This document shows positions 27,379 through 38,544 of a DNA stretch of 63,680 nucleotides, one piece after another. The notes beneath the pieces are model-generated. The model worked only from the letters and a program-made list of their open reading frames with translations. It did no database searches and was not told the origin of the DNA. The translations under genes were made by a program, and so were the position numbers. Position 1 is the stretch's first letter. Each line of letters starts with the position of its first letter. Source of the DNA: DATEOR01 sp035273885 (GTDB lineage Bacteria; Actinomycetota; Thermoleophilia; Gaiellales; Gaiellaceae); NCBI GenBank assembly GCA_035273885.1, contig DATEOR010000007.1, positions 1-63,680 on the forward strand, written 5' to 3'.

Positions 27379-28388
27379 GCGGTTCCGTTACCCCAAACCG
27401 TGTAGGCCGAGCCCCACGTGAGCCCCGCCCCCATTCCGGTCATCAGCACGCGCGTCCCTTCCTTCAGCCGTCCTTCGCGCACGCCCTGCGCAAGACAGAG
27501 CGGGATCGAAGCCGAGGACGTGTTCCCGTAACGGTCGACATTGACGAAGACCTTCTCCTCCGGGATGCCGAGCTTCGAAGCGGCGTAGTCGATGATCCGC
27601 TTGTTCGCCTGGTGGGGCACGTAGAGATCGACGTCGTCGACGGTGAGCCCGATCTCGTCCAGAAGCTTCTCGGCGGACGAGACCAGCACTCTGGTCGCGA
27701 ACCTGTAGACCTCACGGCCGTTCATCTGCAGAAAGTGCATCTCTTGTGCGACGGTTTCGGCGCTCGAAGGGTTGCGCGAGCCGCCTCCCGGGATCGAGAG
27801 CTCCTTCCCGCCCTCACCGTCGGACCCGAGCTCGAAGCCGAGGAAACCGCCGTCGGGGACGCGGCCGATGACGACGGCGCCGGCTCCGTCTCCGAAGAGG
27901 ACGCAGGTCGCACGGTCGTGCCAGTTGATGATCTTCGAGAGGGTCTCCGCGCCGACGACGAGCGCGTTGCGGGCGAGCCCCCCGGCCACCGTTCCGTAGG
28001 CCTGGGCGAGCGCGTACATGAAGCCGGTGCAACCGGCCGAGAGATCGTAGGCCGCGGCATCGGGCGCACCAAGCTCAGAAGCGAGTAGAGAACCGGTCGA
28101 AGGGAAGAACATGTCGGGCGTCACCGTCGCGACGACGACGAGGTCGAGCTCGGCCGCGTCGATCCCCGCCTGCTCGAGCGCCTGGCGGGCGGCGGGGAGC
28201 GCGAGGTCGCTCGCAGCTTGCCCGGGCTCCGCGATGTGACGCTCCTTGATCCCCGTGCGCTCCGTGATCCACTCGTCGGAGGTCTCGACGAGCTTGGAGA
28301 GGTCGTCGTTCGTGAGCACCTTCTCGGGCACGTACGAGCCCACGCCGAGGATCCCGATCGAGCCGTTTCCGGAAACGTTCGCCAGCAC
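27375..28388 (-). CDS. fabH: beta-ketoacyl-ACP synthase III
   Basis: 337 residues from the GTG at 28388, four bases after the fabZ stop. The enzyme condenses acyl-CoA with malonyl-ACP to start fatty acid synthesis and helps set straight- versus branched-chain primers. Seen: YVPEKVLTNDDL, DEWITERTGI, catalytic cysteine in SAGCTGFMYAL, histidine in VPHQANKRI and asparagine in YGNTSSASIP. The frame is open further upstream within fabZ but without family similarity. Confidence 0.95.
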   Translation of the reverse strand: MLANVSGNGSIGILGVGSYVPEKVLTNDDLSKLVETSDEWITERTGIKERHIAEPGQAASDLALPAARQALEQAGIDAAELDLVVVATVTPDMFFPSTGSLLASELGAPDAAAYDLSAGCTGFMYALAQAYGTVAGGLARNALVVGAETLSKIINWHDRATCVLFGDGAGAVVIGRVPDGGFLGFELGSDGEGGKELSIPGGGSRNPSSAETVAQEMHFLQMNGREVYRFATRVLVSSAEKLLDEIGLTVDDVDLYVPHQANKRIIDYAASKLGIPEEKVFVNVDRYGNTSSASIPLCLAQGVREGRLKEGTRVLMTGMGAGLTWGSAYTVWGNGTA

Positions 28389-28392
28389 GGCT

Positions 28393-28830
28393 TCAGCTCT
28401 CGGTGACGGCGAACGTGAGCGTGCCTCGCGCGGCGACCTCACCGTCCACGGTGGCCCTCGCCTTGCCCCGGCCGACGGGCCCGCGCATCCGTTCGACCTC
28501 ACACGTCAACTCGAGCTCGTCTCCGGGCAACACCATGCGCTTGAAACGCACGTCGTCGATCCCGGCGAAGAGGGCGAGCTTGCCGCGGTTTGCCTCGTCG
28601 GCGAGCACCGCGACCGCGCCGCACTGCGCCATCGCCTCGACGATGATCACGCCGGGCATGATGGGCCGGCCCGGAAAGTGGCCGGCCAGGAACCACTCGT
28701 CTTCCCGCACGAGCTTTCGGGCGACGACGCGGGAACCGGGTTCGAGCACCGTGACTTCGTCCAGGAAGAGGAACGGGTCGCGGTGCGGCAGGATCTCTTC
28801 GATCTGCTCGCGCCCCAGGGCGACGGTCAC
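28393..28830 (-). CDS. fabZ: 3-hydroxyacyl-ACP dehydratase
   Basis: 145-residue hotdog-fold dehydratase of the elongation cycle. The active-site helix motif GHFPGRPIMPGVIIVEAMAQ holds the catalytic His and Glu, and the N-terminal EEILPHRDPFLFLD is typical. The GTG at 28830 overlaps the stop of the sigma-factor gene (GTGA), with GAGGAG about 11 bases upstream. The first ATG of the frame lies further upstream inside the sigma factor gene and adds 20 unrelated residues. Confidence 0.95.
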   Translation of the reverse strand: MTVALGREQIEEILPHRDPFLFLDEVTVLEPGSRVVARKLVREDEWFLAGHFPGRPIMPGVIIVEAMAQCGAVAVLADEANRGKLALFAGIDDVRFKRMVLPGDELELTCEVERMRGPVGRGKARATVDGEVAARGTLTFAVTES

Positions 28831-29444
28831 GCCGGCGTGTACTCCTCGAGCAGCGTCCGCAGCCTCGCCCGCGCGCGATGGACGTAGCACTTCGCCGTGC
28901 CCACCGGCATGCGCGCGACCCGGGAGATCTCCTTGTAGGAGAGGCCGAACGAATCCCGGAGCACAACGGCGATCCGCTGGTCGGCCGACAGGCGCGAGAG
29001 CGCGTCCGCCAGGTCGCGCCGCAGATCGGTGAGCATCGCAGCGCTCGACGGATCGGCATCGTCAGCCACGGCGTGCTCGTCGAGCTCCAGCGGCTCGGAA
29101 CGCCGCACGCGCTGGAACGCCATGCGGTCGCGGCACGTGTTCACGACAAGCCGGTGCAGCCAGGTCGCGAACTGCGCCTCGCCACGGAACTGCTTCAGCC
29201 GCGTGCACACCTTGACGAGCGACTCCTGCGCCGCGTCCCTCGCCTCTTCGAGGTCTCCCATCAGCTGCGAGGCAAGGCGGTTGACCCTCGGCGAATAGCG
29301 CTCGACGAGCGTGTCGAGCGCGCGCCGGTCGCCGTTCGTCGCCTTGTCGACGAGCTCCGAATCCGACAGCTTCGTGTAGAGGATGAGCCGGGGAACCGAT
29401 CGATCGGACTCGGTTTGCAGAGGCTTGGCGGCTAGCGATTGCAC
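28827..29444 (-). CDS. ECF-type RNA polymerase sigma factor heading the fatty-acid operon
   Basis: 205 residues from the GTG at 29444. Region 2 (DTLVERYSPRVNRLASQLMG ... FATWLHRLVVNTCRDR) binds core polymerase and the -10 element, region 4 (SFGLSYKEISRVARMPVGTAKCYVHRARARL) is the helix-turn-helix for the -35. No anti-sigma gene follows; instead fabZ overlaps the stop by four bases (GTGA). That places a sigma factor co-translationally in front of fabZ-H-D-G-F and accDA. It could control this operon or membrane stress genes, which is inference. The start shares its -10 region with divergent birA. Confidence 0.88.
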   Translation of the reverse strand: MQSLAAKPLQTESDRSVPRLILYTKLSDSELVDKATNGDRRALDTLVERYSPRVNRLASQLMGDLEEARDAAQESLVKVCTRLKQFRGEAQFATWLHRLVVNTCRDRMAFQRVRRSEPLELDEHAVADDADPSSAAMLTDLRRDLADALSRLSADQRIAVVLRDSFGLSYKEISRVARMPVGTAKCYVHRARARLRTLLEEYTPA

Positions 29445-29452
29445 GGCGCAAG

Positions 29453-29459
29453 TAGTGTA
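29453..29459. promoter_or_regulatory. overlapping divergent -10 elements (birA / sigma factor)
   Basis: TAGTGTA reads TAGTGT toward birA, seven bases before its GTG, and TACACT toward the sigma-factor gene, nine bases before its GTG. The gap between the two start codons is only 21 bases. Confidence 0.4.
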
Positions 29460-29465
29460 GTGCCA

Positions 29466-30218
29466 GTGACCCGGGATGACTCGCTTTCGCCGGAGCGTGT
29501 CGAGCCGCTCCTGACCGGCCGCTTCGGTCGTCCCTACGTCTACGAGAAGAGCTGCGGGACCACGCAAGAGCTCCTCGACGCCGACACGCCCGAGGGAGCG
29601 GTCGCCCTCTGCGACGAGCAGACGAAGGGCCGCGGCCGCCTCGGACGGAGCTGGACCGCGCCTCCCGGAACCGCCATCCTCTTTTCGCTCGTGCTGCGGC
29701 CGCCCGCCGACCGGATCGTGTCCGAGCTCTCGCTGGTCGCCGGAACAGCCGTCGCAGAGGCGATCGAGGGCGCCGTCGGCCTGGCCGTCCAGGTCAAGTG
29801 GCCGAACGACGTCATGCTCAACCGGCGCAAGGTTGCGGGCATCCTGGCCGAGGCCTCAGAGGGAGTCGTGGTGGTGGGTATCGGGCTGAACGTCAACCAG
29901 GAGCGCGGCGACCTGCCCGAAGACACGAACGTCCCGGCGGGGAGCCTGTACACGATCGACGGCGTCAGGCGGGAACGCGGGCCGCTCCTCGCCGCAATTC
30001 TCCACCGGCTCGAGGTGAACTACGACGCCTGGCTCGAGCGCGGGCTCGACGGCGTCTACGACAGCCTTGGCTCGCGCGACTTCCTGCGCGGCCGGCGGAT
30101 CGCCGTGAACGGAGAGACCGGAGTCGGGGTCAAGATCGACCGGGGCGGCCGCTTCCTCGTCGAGGTCGGCGGCGAAGAGCGTGCCGTCGAGTCCGGCGAG
30201 ATCGCCTTCGAGCGCTAG
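29466..30218 (+). CDS. birA: biotin-[acetyl-CoA carboxylase] ligase
   Basis: About 250 residues; attaches biotin to the carrier protein of acetyl-CoA carboxylase, so its place opposite the accDA/fab operon is logical. The biotinyl-AMP motif GRGRLGRSW, the KWPNDVML motif and the GIGLNVN motif are seen, plus the small C-terminal BPL domain. There is no N-terminal DNA-binding domain, so it is a class I ligase, not a biotin repressor. The GTG at 29466 is preferred over the TTG at 29439, because TAGTGT lies seven bases before it. It ends in a CTAG overlap with the amidase gene. Confidence 0.93.
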   Translation: MTRDDSLSPERVEPLLTGRFGRPYVYEKSCGTTQELLDADTPEGAVALCDEQTKGRGRLGRSWTAPPGTAILFSLVLRPPADRIVSELSLVAGTAVAEAIEGAVGLAVQVKWPNDVMLNRRKVAGILAEASEGVVVVGIGLNVNQERGDLPEDTNVPAGSLYTIDGVRRERGPLLAAILHRLEVNYDAWLERGLDGVYDSLGSRDFLRGRRIAVNGETGVGVKIDRGGRFLVEVGGEERAVESGEIAFER

Positions 30219-32377
30219 CCGGCGAGCTTGACCGTCACGCGGGGGCCCAGGTTCGCCGCGAGGTCCGAGGCCTGAGCCCTGACGCGCGTCGCCCTCGGCA
30301 GCCTGAGGCTGGAATAGCCCGCCTGCCGCTCGACCTCCCGGGAACCGTCCCACTCCGGCGAGCCGTAGCGAAGCGTCACCGCGGCGGCCTCGCTCAGCCA
30401 GATGCGCACGGCCGTGTGCCCGTCCTTGCGGCGGCGAGCGGACACGATGCGGACGACGGGGGCGCGCGTGTCGATGCGAAGCGGAACCGAGAGAGTGCGC
30501 GTCCCGAGAGTCGTCGTCGCCTCTACGAGAGCGCGGTAGTCCCCGTCTGCAACCGCGCCATCTCGGTTGCGGCCGCCCCACGCAAACGACGCGTGGCCTG
30601 CGGCGAGCGCGCCGAGCGGGCGGACGCCGGCGACCGTCCTCTCCCCGTCCATGATGCGCACCCGCACGTCGGCGTCGCGCGCGAGCTGGAAGCCGATCGC
30701 AGTCGAGTCGAGGCGTCCGTCGCCGTTCGGGGAGAAGGACGTCGGAGCGGCCTGGAGGTGGCCGAGGGTCCGGTCGACCAGAATGCCGCGGCCCTTGCGC
30801 GCCTGCTGGCCCGGCGACGTGGCCGTGATCCGGATCCGGTAACGACCGTCACGAACGAGGTGGCCCGACGCGTTCCGCCCGTCCCACGCCATGCTCGCCC
30901 GCCCGCTGCCGTACGAGAACGAGCTCGCCATTGTCCGAACGACCGTCGAGTCGGTGTCGACGACCTCGACCGCCACGCTGGCAGGTGTGGAGAGGGAAAA
31001 CGACACCGCCATGGACTCGCCGATCCCATCCCCGTTCGGGGTCAGCGCGTGCGGGCTGGCGGTCAGGCTCGTCACCTCGAGCGGCGGGGGGCCGGGGACC
31101 GTCCCGCGCGCAGGCCTGAGGTCGGGCCCGGCTTCGATCGCGTACGCGAAATCGCCGAACGGAGTCGCGGAGGCATCCCACGTCCAGTCGACCGCCGTCC
31201 CCGCTCCGATGCCCGAGGCAACCTCAGCGCCGGCGGCATCGAAGACGGTCACCTTCCACGGAAGGGCCTCCGTGAGAGTCGCCGTGAACCGCACCGAGCC
31301 GCCGAGGGTTCCGGTGACGACAGGGGTGTAGAGCTTGGGCAGCCCGGTTGCGGCGACATCGCCCGCGATCCCGTTCAGCTGGGCGTAGAGGGAGCCCCCT
31401 GGGCAGCTGGTCGGTCCCGTGTCCCGGTGGCCCGAGATCGCGCGCAGATTGACCTTCGTCCCCGCGGGGAAGCGCGGATTCCCACCCGACGTCCACGTGA
31501 GCCTGCCAACGGGGTCGACGTGCGCGACGTCGAGGCGCCAGGCCAGAAGCTTCACGAGCGCCGCACGCGCAGCGGGCGAGATCGTCTGCGACTCGTAGTT
31601 GCCGAGGACCGCGACACCGGTGCTGCCCGTGTTGAACCCTTCGGCGTGCGCGCCGACGACGTTCTTCGTGATCCCCCCGGCGCGGCCCTCGAATACTTGG
31701 CCGTACTTGTCGACGAGGAAGTTGTAGCCAATGTCGTTCCAGCCGTTCGCGAGCACGTGGTAGCGCTCGATGCCGCGCACGATGGCGGCCGATTCCGACG
31801 CGGAGTAGGAGTTCGTCCCAGCGGTGTGGTGGACGACCGCGAAGTGGACCGCGGAGGCGTAGAAGGGCCTCGCTCGTACGATCGACTCGTCGGCGCCCCA
31901 CGCGGCGCGGCGGATGATCGCCGGCTGGGCCGCCCGGGCGGCAATCCCTCCCGGGAGAAGAGCTCTCGCACCGGCAGGATCGCTCCAGAGGAAGTACGCT
32001 CGGAGCCTCGAGACAGGGCCGTCGAACCGGTACTGGATCGACGTTGCGGCCCCGGTCCAGTACGGGCTCCCGAGCTTCCAGCCGCGACGCGCAGACCCTT
32101 CGGCGGAATCGGCGTCGGGCGCGTCCTCGGCCTCGGCCTGCGCTTCCCGCCAGACGCTCCACGTGCCGGCCGGCGACACGGTCCGGAACCACACCGTCCC
32201 GGGTCCCTTCCAGTGCAGGCCGACGAGATTGAAGTCGAGCGGCGCCTGCCGCGCGTGAAGCTCGGCGGCGCCGGAGACTGGCTCGTCGCGCACCACGAAC
32301 CGGTCCGCTCCGTGGGCAACGGCCGGAGCGGCCAGGACGAACACAAACGCGGCGAGGGCGGTGCGAACCAGGGTCAT
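30215..32377 (-). CDS. secreted PGRP/amidase-2 protein with FlgD-like Ig repeats
   Basis: 720 residues. Signal peptide (MTLVRTALAAFVFVLAAPAVAHG); a region (~25-150) that resembles the N-terminal domain of actinobacterial PGRPs; then an N-acetylmuramoyl-L-alanine amidase / peptidoglycan-recognition domain (~165-350) with zinc histidines in VVHHTAG, NDIGYNFLVDKYG and ISGHRDTGPTSCPG. The C-terminal ~350 residues contain repeated FlgD Ig-like segments (YRIRITATSPGQ, FSPNGDGRLDSTAIGFQL, PHALTPNGDGIGESMAV). It would cleave or bind cell-wall peptidoglycan outside the membrane. The ATG at 32377 is chosen for the signal peptide. Confidence 0.9.
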   Translation of the reverse strand: MTLVRTALAAFVFVLAAPAVAHGADRFVVRDEPVSGAAELHARQAPLDFNLVGLHWKGPGTVWFRTVSPAGTWSVWREAQAEAEDAPDADSAEGSARRGWKLGSPYWTGAATSIQYRFDGPVSRLRAYFLWSDPAGARALLPGGIAARAAQPAIIRRAAWGADESIVRARPFYASAVHFAVVHHTAGTNSYSASESAAIVRGIERYHVLANGWNDIGYNFLVDKYGQVFEGRAGGITKNVVGAHAEGFNTGSTGVAVLGNYESQTISPAARAALVKLLAWRLDVAHVDPVGRLTWTSGGNPRFPAGTKVNLRAISGHRDTGPTSCPGGSLYAQLNGIAGDVAATGLPKLYTPVVTGTLGGSVRFTATLTEALPWKVTVFDAAGAEVASGIGAGTAVDWTWDASATPFGDFAYAIEAGPDLRPARGTVPGPPPLEVTSLTASPHALTPNGDGIGESMAVSFSLSTPASVAVEVVDTDSTVVRTMASSFSYGSGRASMAWDGRNASGHLVRDGRYRIRITATSPGQQARKGRGILVDRTLGHLQAAPTSFSPNGDGRLDSTAIGFQLARDADVRVRIMDGERTVAGVRPLGALAAGHASFAWGGRNRDGAVADGDYRALVEATTTLGTRTLSVPLRIDTRAPVVRIVSARRRKDGHTAVRIWLSEAAAVTLRYGSPEWDGSREVERQAGYSSLRLPRATRVRAQASDLAANLGPRVTVKLAG

Positions 32378-32469
32378 CACAACTCGTCGGCCTTCTTGGA
32401 AGGCAAACAAAGGCCTTCTCGGCGCTCAAGAGCGAAACCTTGACCCTGATAGAATTCTTACAGTCGAAG

Positions 32470-33789
32470 ATGCTGCTTTTGCGGGGTTTTTTGGCGCTTC
32501 TCTGCGCCCTCGCCGCCTGTCTGGCGCTGGCCGGGACGGCGACTGGAGCCGATCCGCCGCGGGTTCTCGCAGTCGAGTTCGAGAACGACGTGAACCCGGT
32601 CACCGCGGACTACCTCACCGGGGCGATCGGCCAGGCCGAGGACGAGGGCTACGACGCCGTGGTCATCCTCATGGACACCCCCGGCGGCCTCGACTCCGCC
32701 ATGCGCGACATCATCAAGAAAGAGCTGGAGTCGACGGTCCCGGTCGTGGTCTACGTCTATCCGCAGGGATCGCGGGCCGCCTCGGCGGGCGTGTTCATCA
32801 CGATGGCCGCCGACGTCGCCGCAATGGCGCCGAACACCAATATCGGCTCCTCGACTCCGATCTCGACCGGCGGCGGCAACATCCCGAGCGACCTTCGCCG
32901 CAAGGTGATCAACGATGCGGCCGCTTACATCCGTGGGCTGGCCGAGACACACGGGCGCAACGCGGACTGGGCCGAGGAGGCCGTCCGCCAGGCCTCGAAC
33001 CTCACCGCGGAGGAGGCCCTCGACCAGAACGTCGTCGACGTCGTCTCCCCGGACCTGCCCACTCTCCTGAATGACATCGACGGGATCAAGACCGAGCCGA
33101 AGGGCCTCGTGCTCAACACCGCCGGCGCGGAGATCACGACGATCCACATGTCGCTCTGGAAGCGGATCCTCGACACCCTTATCGACCCGAACATCATCGT
33201 GCTGCTTCTCTCGCTCGGCGCGCTCGGGATCACGGTCGAGCTCTTCAACCCGGGCCTGATCTTCCCGGGAACCTTCGGCGCGATCTCGCTGATCGTCGCC
33301 TTCTTCGGACTACAGGTGCTGCCGGTGAGCGCGGCAGGGATCCTGCTCATCCTGCTCGCCGCAGCCTTCTTCGCCGCGGAACCGTTCGTGATGAGTCACG
33401 GGGCGCTCGCGCTCGCCGGCGCCGCCTGCTTCGTCATCGGCTCCCTCATGCTCTTCGACCCCGCAGGGCCGGGCTACCAGGTGTCGATCTGGGTCGCACT
33501 CGCGATCGCCGGCACCTTCACGCTTCTCATGGTTTTCGCCCTGACGAAGATCGTGCAGTCGCGTAGACGGAAGCCGGTGACCGGACAGGAGGAGCTTGTC
33601 GGCCAGATGGGCGTCGTCCGCAAAGCGCTCGACCCGGCCGGGCTCGTGTTCATCCACGGCGAGCTCTGGCAGGCGCGCTCCGACGAGGAGCCGATCGGCG
33701 TCGGCGAAGCGGTCGTGGTCGAGAGCATCGAAGAAGGCCTCGTGATCCACGTACGGCGCGCCAAAGCCGCGATGCCCGTCACGGCATAG
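32470..33789 (+). CDS. NfeD family membrane serine protease (ClpP-like)
   Basis: 439 residues. Signal peptide (residues 1-~28), ClpP/SppA-like protease domain (~35-215) with the serine in RAASAGVFI, four or five transmembrane segments (~235-370) and a C-terminal OB-fold NfeD domain (~385-435, GQMGVVRKAL ... VVVESIEEGLVIHVRRA). Long NfeD proteins are paired with slipins/stomatins; the archaeal homologue cleaves stomatin. Here too the slipin gene follows by 30 bases. ATG at 32470 gives a clean signal peptide; a TAGAAT -10 lies at 32450-32455. The TTG at 32440 would spoil the signal peptide. Confidence 0.92.
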   Translation: MLLLRGFLALLCALAACLALAGTATGADPPRVLAVEFENDVNPVTADYLTGAIGQAEDEGYDAVVILMDTPGGLDSAMRDIIKKELESTVPVVVYVYPQGSRAASAGVFITMAADVAAMAPNTNIGSSTPISTGGGNIPSDLRRKVINDAAAYIRGLAETHGRNADWAEEAVRQASNLTAEEALDQNVVDVVSPDLPTLLNDIDGIKTEPKGLVLNTAGAEITTIHMSLWKRILDTLIDPNIIVLLLSLGALGITVELFNPGLIFPGTFGAISLIVAFFGLQVLPVSAAGILLILLAAAFFAAEPFVMSHGALALAGAACFVIGSLMLFDPAGPGYQVSIWVALAIAGTFTLLMVFALTKIVQSRRRKPVTGQEELVGQMGVVRKALDPAGLVFIHGELWQARSDEEPIGVGEAVVVESIEEGLVIHVRRAKAAMPVTA

Positions 33790-33819
33790 GATTAGGAAAC
33801 CCCGAGGAAACGGAGCCCC

Positions 33820-34587
33820 ATGGTCGCTGCGCTCGTCGCAATCGCAGCAGTCGTCGTCATCATCCTGTTCCTGCTCTCGGCCGCGATCCGGATCACGCGA
33901 GAGTACGAGCGAGGCGTGATCTTCCGGCTCGGCCGGCTGCACTCTCCGCCCAAGGGCCCGGGCCTCTTCCTCCTCATCCCCATCGTCGACAAGATGGTGC
34001 GGGTCGACCTGCGGACGGTGACACTGAACATCCCGCCGCAGGAGGTGATCACGAAGGACAACGTCCCCGTGCGGGTGAACGCAGTCGCCTACTTCCGGAT
34101 CATCGACCCGGAGAAAGCGATCGTGCAGGTCGAGAACTTCATGGTCGCCACGTCGCAGATCTCCCAGACGACCCTCCGCAGCGTGCTCGGCCAGCACGTC
34201 CTCGACGAGTTGCTCGCCGAGAGGGACAAGATCAACGCGATCTTGCAGGAGATCATCGACGAAGCCACCTCGCCCTGGGGCATCAAGGTATCCATCGTCG
34301 AGGTCAAAGACGTCGAGATCCCGAGCGGCATGCAGCGGGCGATGGCGCGCCAGGCCGAGGCCGAGCGCGAGCGGCGCGCGAAAGTGATCGCCGCGGAAGG
34401 CGAGTTCCAGGCCTCCGAGCGCCTCAAGGACGCTGCCAACGTCATGAGCCAGAATCCGATCACGCTCCAGCTCCGCTTCCTGCAGACGATGCTCGAGATC
34501 TCCTCCGAGCGGTCGACTACGACCTTCCTTCCCCTTCCGATCGAGCTCTTCCGCCCCTTCATGGGCGGCTCGAACGAATCTCGCTGA
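33820..34587 (+). CDS. slipin (SPFH/band 7 stomatin-like protein)
   Basis: 255 residues. One N-terminal membrane hairpin (VAALVAIAAVVVIILFLLSA), then the SPFH domain (~25-190) beginning ITREYERGVIFRLGRL, and a C-terminal coiled coil (ARQAEAERERRAKVIAAEGE) used for oligomerisation in membrane microdomains. It forms an operon with nfeD and is its likely partner or substrate. A GGAG ribosome-binding sequence lies four bases before the ATG. Its stop overlaps the presumed start of the GalT-like gene (CTGA). Confidence 0.93.
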   Translation: MVAALVAIAAVVVIILFLLSAAIRITREYERGVIFRLGRLHSPPKGPGLFLLIPIVDKMVRVDLRTVTLNIPPQEVITKDNVPVRVNAVAYFRIIDPEKAIVQVENFMVATSQISQTTLRSVLGQHVLDELLAERDKINAILQEIIDEATSPWGIKVSIVEVKDVEIPSGMQRAMARQAEAERERRAKVIAAEGEFQASERLKDAANVMSQNPITLQLRFLQTMLEISSERSTTTFLPLPIELFRPFMGGSNESR

Positions 34588-35546
34588 CGGCCGAAACGCC
34601 CCCCGAGCTGCGCCGCGACCCGGTCTCCGGCCGCTGGGTGGTGATCGCGCCCGCTCGTGCGCGCAGGCCGGGTGCGGCAAGACCCGCGGTAAAGGAGCCT
34701 GAGGACGATGTTTCCGGCTGCCCGTTCTGCGCTGGGCGTGAGTCGGCTACGCCGCCGGAGACCTTCGCGATCGGCCCGCCCGGGCGGCCTGCCGACGCCC
34801 CTGGCTGGTGGGTGCGTGTCGTCCCGAACAAGTTCCCCGCCTTCGGACCGTGGTCGGACGAGGGCAACAAGGGCGGGCTCTTCGCACGGCGCGCGGCGCG
34901 CGGGCGACAGGAGGTCGTCGTCCACTCACCCCGCCACGTGCGCACGTTTTCCGACCTGACCGGCCGCGAGGTCGAGCAGGTCGCCGAGGCCTGGCAGAAC
35001 CGGGTCGCGACCGCAAAGGAGCAGGGCTTCCCCTACGTGCAGGCACTCATCAACGAGGGGCGCGACGCCGGCGCGAGCCTCGCCCACAGCCACTCGCAGC
35101 TCTTCTGGCTCGAGGAGGAGCCTCCGCTCGTCGCGCAGGAACGCGCTGCCCAGGAGGCCGAGGGCGGCTGCGTCCTTTGCCGGGTTCTCGGCGAGGAGGT
35201 GGAGCAGCGCATCCGGATCGTCGACGAGCGGGACGGCCTACTTCTGCTCTGCCCGTTCGCCAGCCGGCAGCCGTACGAGATGGTCGTCGCCCCGCGCGAA
35301 TGCTCCCAGGATCCCTTCGAAGGCCCCGACCTCGCCGCGGCGCTTCGGCTCCTCGCCGAGGGAATCCGCCGTCTGCACGTCGCCGAGGGCCCCGTCCCCC
35401 TGAACGCGTGGCTGCACGCAGGCGGGCACTGGCACATCGAAGTCGTCCCTCGGCTCTCCGTTCTCGCCGGGCTCGAGCTCGGGGCGGGCTATTTCGTGAA
35501 CACGCTGGCGCCCGAATCGGCGGCCGGGGTGCTCCGCGAGGCTTAG
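34584..35546 (+). CDS. galT: galactose-1-phosphate uridylyltransferase-like (HIT superfamily)
   Basis: About 320 residues from a proposed CTG at 34584. The first standard start (GTG 34638) would cut away ELRRDPVSGRWVV, a conserved GalT N-terminal segment; upstream of it the only plausible start is CTG overlapping the slipin stop as CTGA. GalT moves UMP between glucose-1-P and galactose-1-P (Leloir pathway). Zinc-site pairs CPFC and CVLC, the nucleotide loop NEGRDAGASLAHSHSQL with the catalytic-site histidines (HSH in place of the usual HPH) and HAGGHWHIEVVPRL are seen. No other Leloir genes are nearby, so the sugar substrate may differ. Confidence 0.85.
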   Translation: MTAETPPELRRDPVSGRWVVIAPARARRPGAARPAVKEPEDDVSGCPFCAGRESATPPETFAIGPPGRPADAPGWWVRVVPNKFPAFGPWSDEGNKGGLFARRAARGRQEVVVHSPRHVRTFSDLTGREVEQVAEAWQNRVATAKEQGFPYVQALINEGRDAGASLAHSHSQLFWLEEEPPLVAQERAAQEAEGGCVLCRVLGEEVEQRIRIVDERDGLLLLCPFASRQPYEMVVAPRECSQDPFEGPDLAAALRLLAEGIRRLHVAEGPVPLNAWLHAGGHWHIEVVPRLSVLAGLELGAGYFVNTLAPESAAGVLREA

Positions 35547-35854
35547 GCCTTCACGAGCGTGCGCCGGGGCGAACGCTCTTCCTTGAACTTGCTGGCCGCC
35601 TCGATGGCGGTCGAGAGGTTGAGGCCCTTGTCCTTCCCCTGCTTGATCAGCATCACGGTCTCGAGCGCGTCCATGTCGTAGATGCGCTGCTTCTTGCCCT
35701 TCGTGGGGATCTGGGCCTTGTTCGTCCAGTAGTCGAGCTGCATCTTCGAGATACCCGCGACCTGGCACACCTGGCCGAGATAGAGCTCCACCTTCTCGAG
35801 ATGCTCGGACAGGTTTATCGGTTCAAGCAGGTCAACGTGCCGAGGAACTGCCAT
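35543..35854 (-). CDS. small MerR-type DNA-binding regulator
   Basis: 103 residues with a MerR-family winged helix (residues ~25-75: YLGQVCQVAGISKMQLDYWT ... KKQRIYDMDALETVMLIKQ) and a short charged C-terminus. It lacks the long dimerisation coiled coil and effector domain of classic MerR proteins. The ATG at 35854 is chosen because the upstream 25 residues of the open frame (FLRKRPSRFEK and so on) look untranslated. It lies downstream of gyrA on the same strand (108 bases away) and overlaps the galT stop by four bases. Target genes unknown. Confidence 0.8.
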   Translation of the reverse strand: MAVPRHVDLLEPINLSEHLEKVELYLGQVCQVAGISKMQLDYWTNKAQIPTKGKKQRIYDMDALETVMLIKQGKDKGLNLSTAIEAASKFKEERSPRRTLVKA

Positions 35855-35961
35855 GGAGGCACTCTTTTCGAATCTGGAGGGACGCTTCCGGAGGAAGCTA
35901 CCACCGTGCCGAAGCTTTGTGAAGGTCAATCCTGCCGAAATCTCCCTGCCGGGATGAGGTG

Positions 35962-38536
<2,575 letters not shown>

Positions 38537-38544
<8 letters not shown>

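Noticed and set aside
28831..28890. ATG start of fabZ at 28890
   Set aside because: Adds 20 residues lying within the sigma-factor coding region; the GTG overlapping the sigma-factor stop fits the local NTGA pattern.
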